Origin: Chloroflexota bacterium
GTDB taxonomy: Bacteria; Chloroflexota; Anaerolineae; Aggregatilineales; Phototrophicaceae
DNA length: 37,131 bases
Direction of reading: 5' to 3'
Assembly: GCA_028873975.1 (NCBI GenBank)
Contig: JAPPMO010000084.1
Span: forward strand, 1 to 37,131
The translations under genes and the position numbers were made by a program. Shown here in pieces: positions 34,985 to 37,131 of the stretch (position 1 is its first letter; every line of letters begins with the position of its first letter). The notes under the pieces were generated by a model. That model worked only from the letters and a program-made list of their open reading frames with translations, had not been told where the DNA came from and ran no database searches.

Positions 34985-36949
34985 CTATCGCGCTAGTTTC
35001 CGCATCCTTCGACGGCGCAATTCCGGCAGGATAAGCAAGCTTAGCAGGCCGTTGAGGACCACGATCACAGTGCTGCCTTCGTGCCCCAAAACGCCAACCG
35101 GCAGCGCCAGTTCCAAAATGAAGACGCCGGCAATCAAGATCGCGATCACAGCCAGCGAAAAGGCGATGTTCTGCCATACGACATGTTTGGCGCGATCGCT
35201 GATTCGCAGAGCGTCCGCCAGTCGCTCAATTCTGTCGCCCATCAGCACGACATCCGAGGTCTCCAGCGCCACATCCGCCCCGGCGCCGCCCATGGCGATG
35301 CCGACGTCCGCGGCTGCCAGCGCCGGCGCGTCGTTGATGCCATCGCCGATCATGGCGGCGGGACCGTATCGTTCTTGCAGTCCTCGCAGGATCTCGGCTT
35401 TTTCATGCGGCAGCAACCCGGCGTAGATCTCGTCTATGCCCAGCTGCTCCCCGATCGACTCAGCCACAAGCGGATTGTCTCCCGTCAGCATGACCGTAAC
35501 CGCGCCCCGGCGATTCAATTCGCGGACCAGAGGCGCTGAGGCCGGACGCACTTGGTCAGCCAGCCCGATTAGACCCAGCCAGGTCCGCCCTCGCAAGACG
35601 CCGACGACTGTTTTGCCGGAAGCTTCCAGCATCATTCTCGCTTCGGCGAGAGCGTCGGGCATCGCTTGGTTCTCCTGGAGTTGGCTTATGCGCCCGACGC
35701 GGATTTCGCTACCGCCCAGACGCGCCCGCACGCCCTGGCCCGGGACAGCGAGGAAATCATGCGCCTCGCGGAGAGTGATCTTCGCAGCGCTGGCATAGGC
35801 GACGATGGCTTTGGCAAGCGGATGCTCCGACCGCGCTTCTACTGAAGCCGCAACCTGAACCAGTTCTGTTTCGGCAAAAGGCGGGGAGACCACTATGTCA
35901 GTTACCTGCGGCTGCCCGGCGGTCAGCGTTCCGGTCTTGTCGAAGGCGACGACTTTGACGCGCGCCAATTGCTCCAGACTGGCGCCGCCTTTGAAGAGCA
36001 CGCCGCGCCTGGCGGCGGCGGCAATCGCCGAGATGAATGCCGACGGCACGCTGATCACCAGCGCGCAAGGCGAGGCAACTGTCATCAGCACCATCGCGCG
36101 GTAGAAATTGCTCTCGAAATCGCTCAAACCGAGCAGCGGCGGAAGCAGAATGAGCAATAGAATGCCCAGGATGATCGCCTTGGCATAAGCCTGTTCGAAT
36201 CGGTCCAGAAAGCGTTGCGTGGGCGCCTGGCTGTCTTGCGCTTCCTCCACCATTTTGATGATGCGCGCCAGCGTCGTCTCGCCTGTGGGTTTAAGGGCGC
36301 GCACATCCAGAATGCCTTGCTTGTTCAGCGTTCCCGCATAGACGAAATCGCCCGCGGATTTGTCGGCTGGGATCGACTCGCCGGTGATCGGGCTTTGATC
36401 CACCGCGGATACGCCGGCAAGGACCAGGCCGTCAACCGGGATTCGCTCGCCCGGCTCGATCAGGACGATGTCGCCGATCCTGATTTCTTCCAGTTTTAGA
36501 CGAATGATGTCGGTCCCGCGCTTGACCGTCGCCTCTTGCGGATAAAGCGTGAACAGCCCCCTAATCGCTCTGCGGCTGCGGCCGATGGCATAGTCTTGCA
36601 AGACATTGCTCAGGGAAAACAGGAAGAGCAGTATAGCTCCTTCATGCCATTCCCCAACAACCGCCGCGCCCAGAGCCGCCAGGACCATCAGCAAATCGAC
36701 ATCAATTTCAGCTTCGCGCAAGCTCTCGAGCGCAGTCTTGGCGCCGAAGAAACCGCCAGCGAGATAGGAAAGGACATTGAGCGCCATCACCGCGGCTTCA
36801 GGAGCGCCGCTTCGCTCGCCCAACATACTGAGCGCGATTGCGACAAGCGTGACGAGGACCAGCGCCGGCGCCATTTTCTCCAGTTTCCGGGTTGGTGCTC
36901 GCTCTTCCCGGCCGGGGGCTAAAGGAGACGGCGCAATCACAGAAGCCAT
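34985..36949 (-). CDS. Heavy-metal-translocating P-type ATPase, P1B-4 type
   Basis: The 654-aa membrane ATPase exports metal ions. It has the phosphorylation motif DKTGTLTAGQP (about D337), HP motif (SEHPLAKAI), TGES, and GDGINDAPALAAADVGIAMG. The transmembrane metal motif is SPC (about 293-295) instead of CPC, and helix 6 holds HEGST. Together these define the P1B-4 group (Co/Zn/Cd/Fe). No N-terminal metal-binding CxxC domain is present, as is usual for this group. ATG 36949 is preferred over TTG 36988. No metal-responsive regulator is adjacent in the window. Confidence 0.9.
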   Translation of the reverse strand: MASVIAPSPLAPGREERAPTRKLEKMAPALVLVTLVAIALSMLGERSGAPEAAVMALNVLSYLAGGFFGAKTALESLREAEIDVDLLMVLAALGAAVVGEWHEGAILLFLFSLSNVLQDYAIGRSRRAIRGLFTLYPQEATVKRGTDIIRLKLEEIRIGDIVLIEPGERIPVDGLVLAGVSAVDQSPITGESIPADKSAGDFVYAGTLNKQGILDVRALKPTGETTLARIIKMVEEAQDSQAPTQRFLDRFEQAYAKAIILGILLLILLPPLLGLSDFESNFYRAMVLMTVASPCALVISVPSAFISAIAAAARRGVLFKGGASLEQLARVKVVAFDKTGTLTAGQPQVTDIVVSPPFAETELVQVAASVEARSEHPLAKAIVAYASAAKITLREAHDFLAVPGQGVRARLGGSEIRVGRISQLQENQAMPDALAEARMMLEASGKTVVGVLRGRTWLGLIGLADQVRPASAPLVRELNRRGAVTVMLTGDNPLVAESIGEQLGIDEIYAGLLPHEKAEILRGLQERYGPAAMIGDGINDAPALAAADVGIAMGGAGADVALETSDVVLMGDRIERLADALRISDRAKHVVWQNIAFSLAVIAILIAGVFILELALPVGVLGHEGSTVIVVLNGLLSLLILPELRRRRMRKLAR

Positions 36950-37042
36950 CCGATTCGTATCCGATCCGATATTTATCCAAGCTGTCAATATATTTTAACC
37001 GAAGTTAATTATAAATGCAACAGAGGTATGCGATTGGGGTGC

Positions 37043-37131
37043 ATTTCAATATTTTGGCAGATGTCCACGTGGATCGATGCAACGAACAAACTGAAAATTC
37101 ACCACAGAGCCACAGAGCGCACAGAGAAATA
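37043..37131. repeat. Left part of another dispersed repeat unit, cut by the window edge (copy E)
   Basis: Bases 37043-37066 match 14288-14311 with one mismatch. They are followed, as in copy C, by CACCACAGAG-type repeats (37100-37131). The AGGGCAAT terminal repeat is diverged here (GGATCGATGCA). The right half lies beyond the window. No gene was seen from 36950 to the end. Confidence 0.5.

Overview
This window is chromosomal DNA, most likely from a member of the Chloroflexota (Anaerolineae/Caldilineae type, uncultured lineage). I infer this from the gene style rather than from a marker gene. It holds Thr/Pro-rich lipoproteins ending in SH3b domains, ArnT/PMT-like membrane glycosyltransferases, a PduO-type cobalamin adenosyltransferase, several COG4948-type enolase-superfamily enzymes, and intergenic units built of CACAGAG/CACCGAGG repeats. 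No rRNA, CRISPR array, prophage or transposase gene was seen.

Layout. 1-478: right end of a dispersed repeat unit. 491-1615 (+): mandelate-racemase-type dehydratase. 5938-1727 (-): four-gene operon (HpbD-like enolase-superfamily enzyme, APH-like small-molecule kinase, divergent enolase paralogue, SDR) with 4-nt and 14-nt start/stop overlaps, and a decayed second SDR just upstream. 6227-7474 (-): unrecognised membrane/coiled-coil protein with AT-richer, foreign-looking composition. 7595-10115 (+): HSL-type hydrolase, tRNA-Lys (-), a repeat unit, and an NAD-dependent epimerase/reductase. 10204-14251 (+): a thioredoxin-like lipoprotein that appears to be a selenoprotein, a large lipoprotein and a GT2 glycosyltransferase. 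14288-17056: repeat unit, an FN3-SH3b secreted protein with a C10 tract breaking its signal peptide, and a TPR protein. 17132-20391 (-): housekeeping/repair genes (Nudix, cobalamin adenosyltransferase, rdgB) and a membrane glycosyltransferase, plus tRNA-Leu (+). 20577-24319 (+): second membrane glycosyltransferase, then a PyrK-like/PyrD-like pair with an FmdB zinc ribbon. 25744-24340 (-): agmatine deiminase and an Nfu N-domain protein. 26182-31522 (+): purB, then iolD, iolE and a PfkB sugar kinase (partial inositol catabolism). 31536-36949: UDP-glucose dehydrogenase (-), acyl-adenylating ligase (+), and a P1B-4 metal ATPase (-).

Main points of interest. (1) 10204-10665 reads as one thioredoxin-fold lipoprotein if the in-frame TGA at 10420 is selenocysteine: the motif becomes W-U-P-T-C, and a perfect 6-bp hairpin with a G in its apical loop lies 20 nt downstream, as expected of a bacterial SECIS element. 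(2) The kinase/enolase-paralogue/dehydratase/SDR operon looks like an undescribed catabolic route through a phosphorylated hydroxy acid. The enolase copy keeps its metal ligands and catalytic Lys/Glu but has lost the substrate-side His (now Ala) and changed the conserved QE to QD. (3) The PyrK/PyrD-like pair has lost the FAD domain and the orotate-binding and catalytic Cys residues, so it is probably an electron-transfer flavoenzyme acting on something else. (4) The CACAGAG-type repeats sit inside units of about 250-280 bp bounded by terminal inverted repeats (AGGGCAATCGCA...), which suggests MITE-like elements. (5) Two genes (iolE, agmatine deiminase) seem to start at CTG, with good Shine-Dalgarno spacing and conserved N-termini upstream of any ATG.
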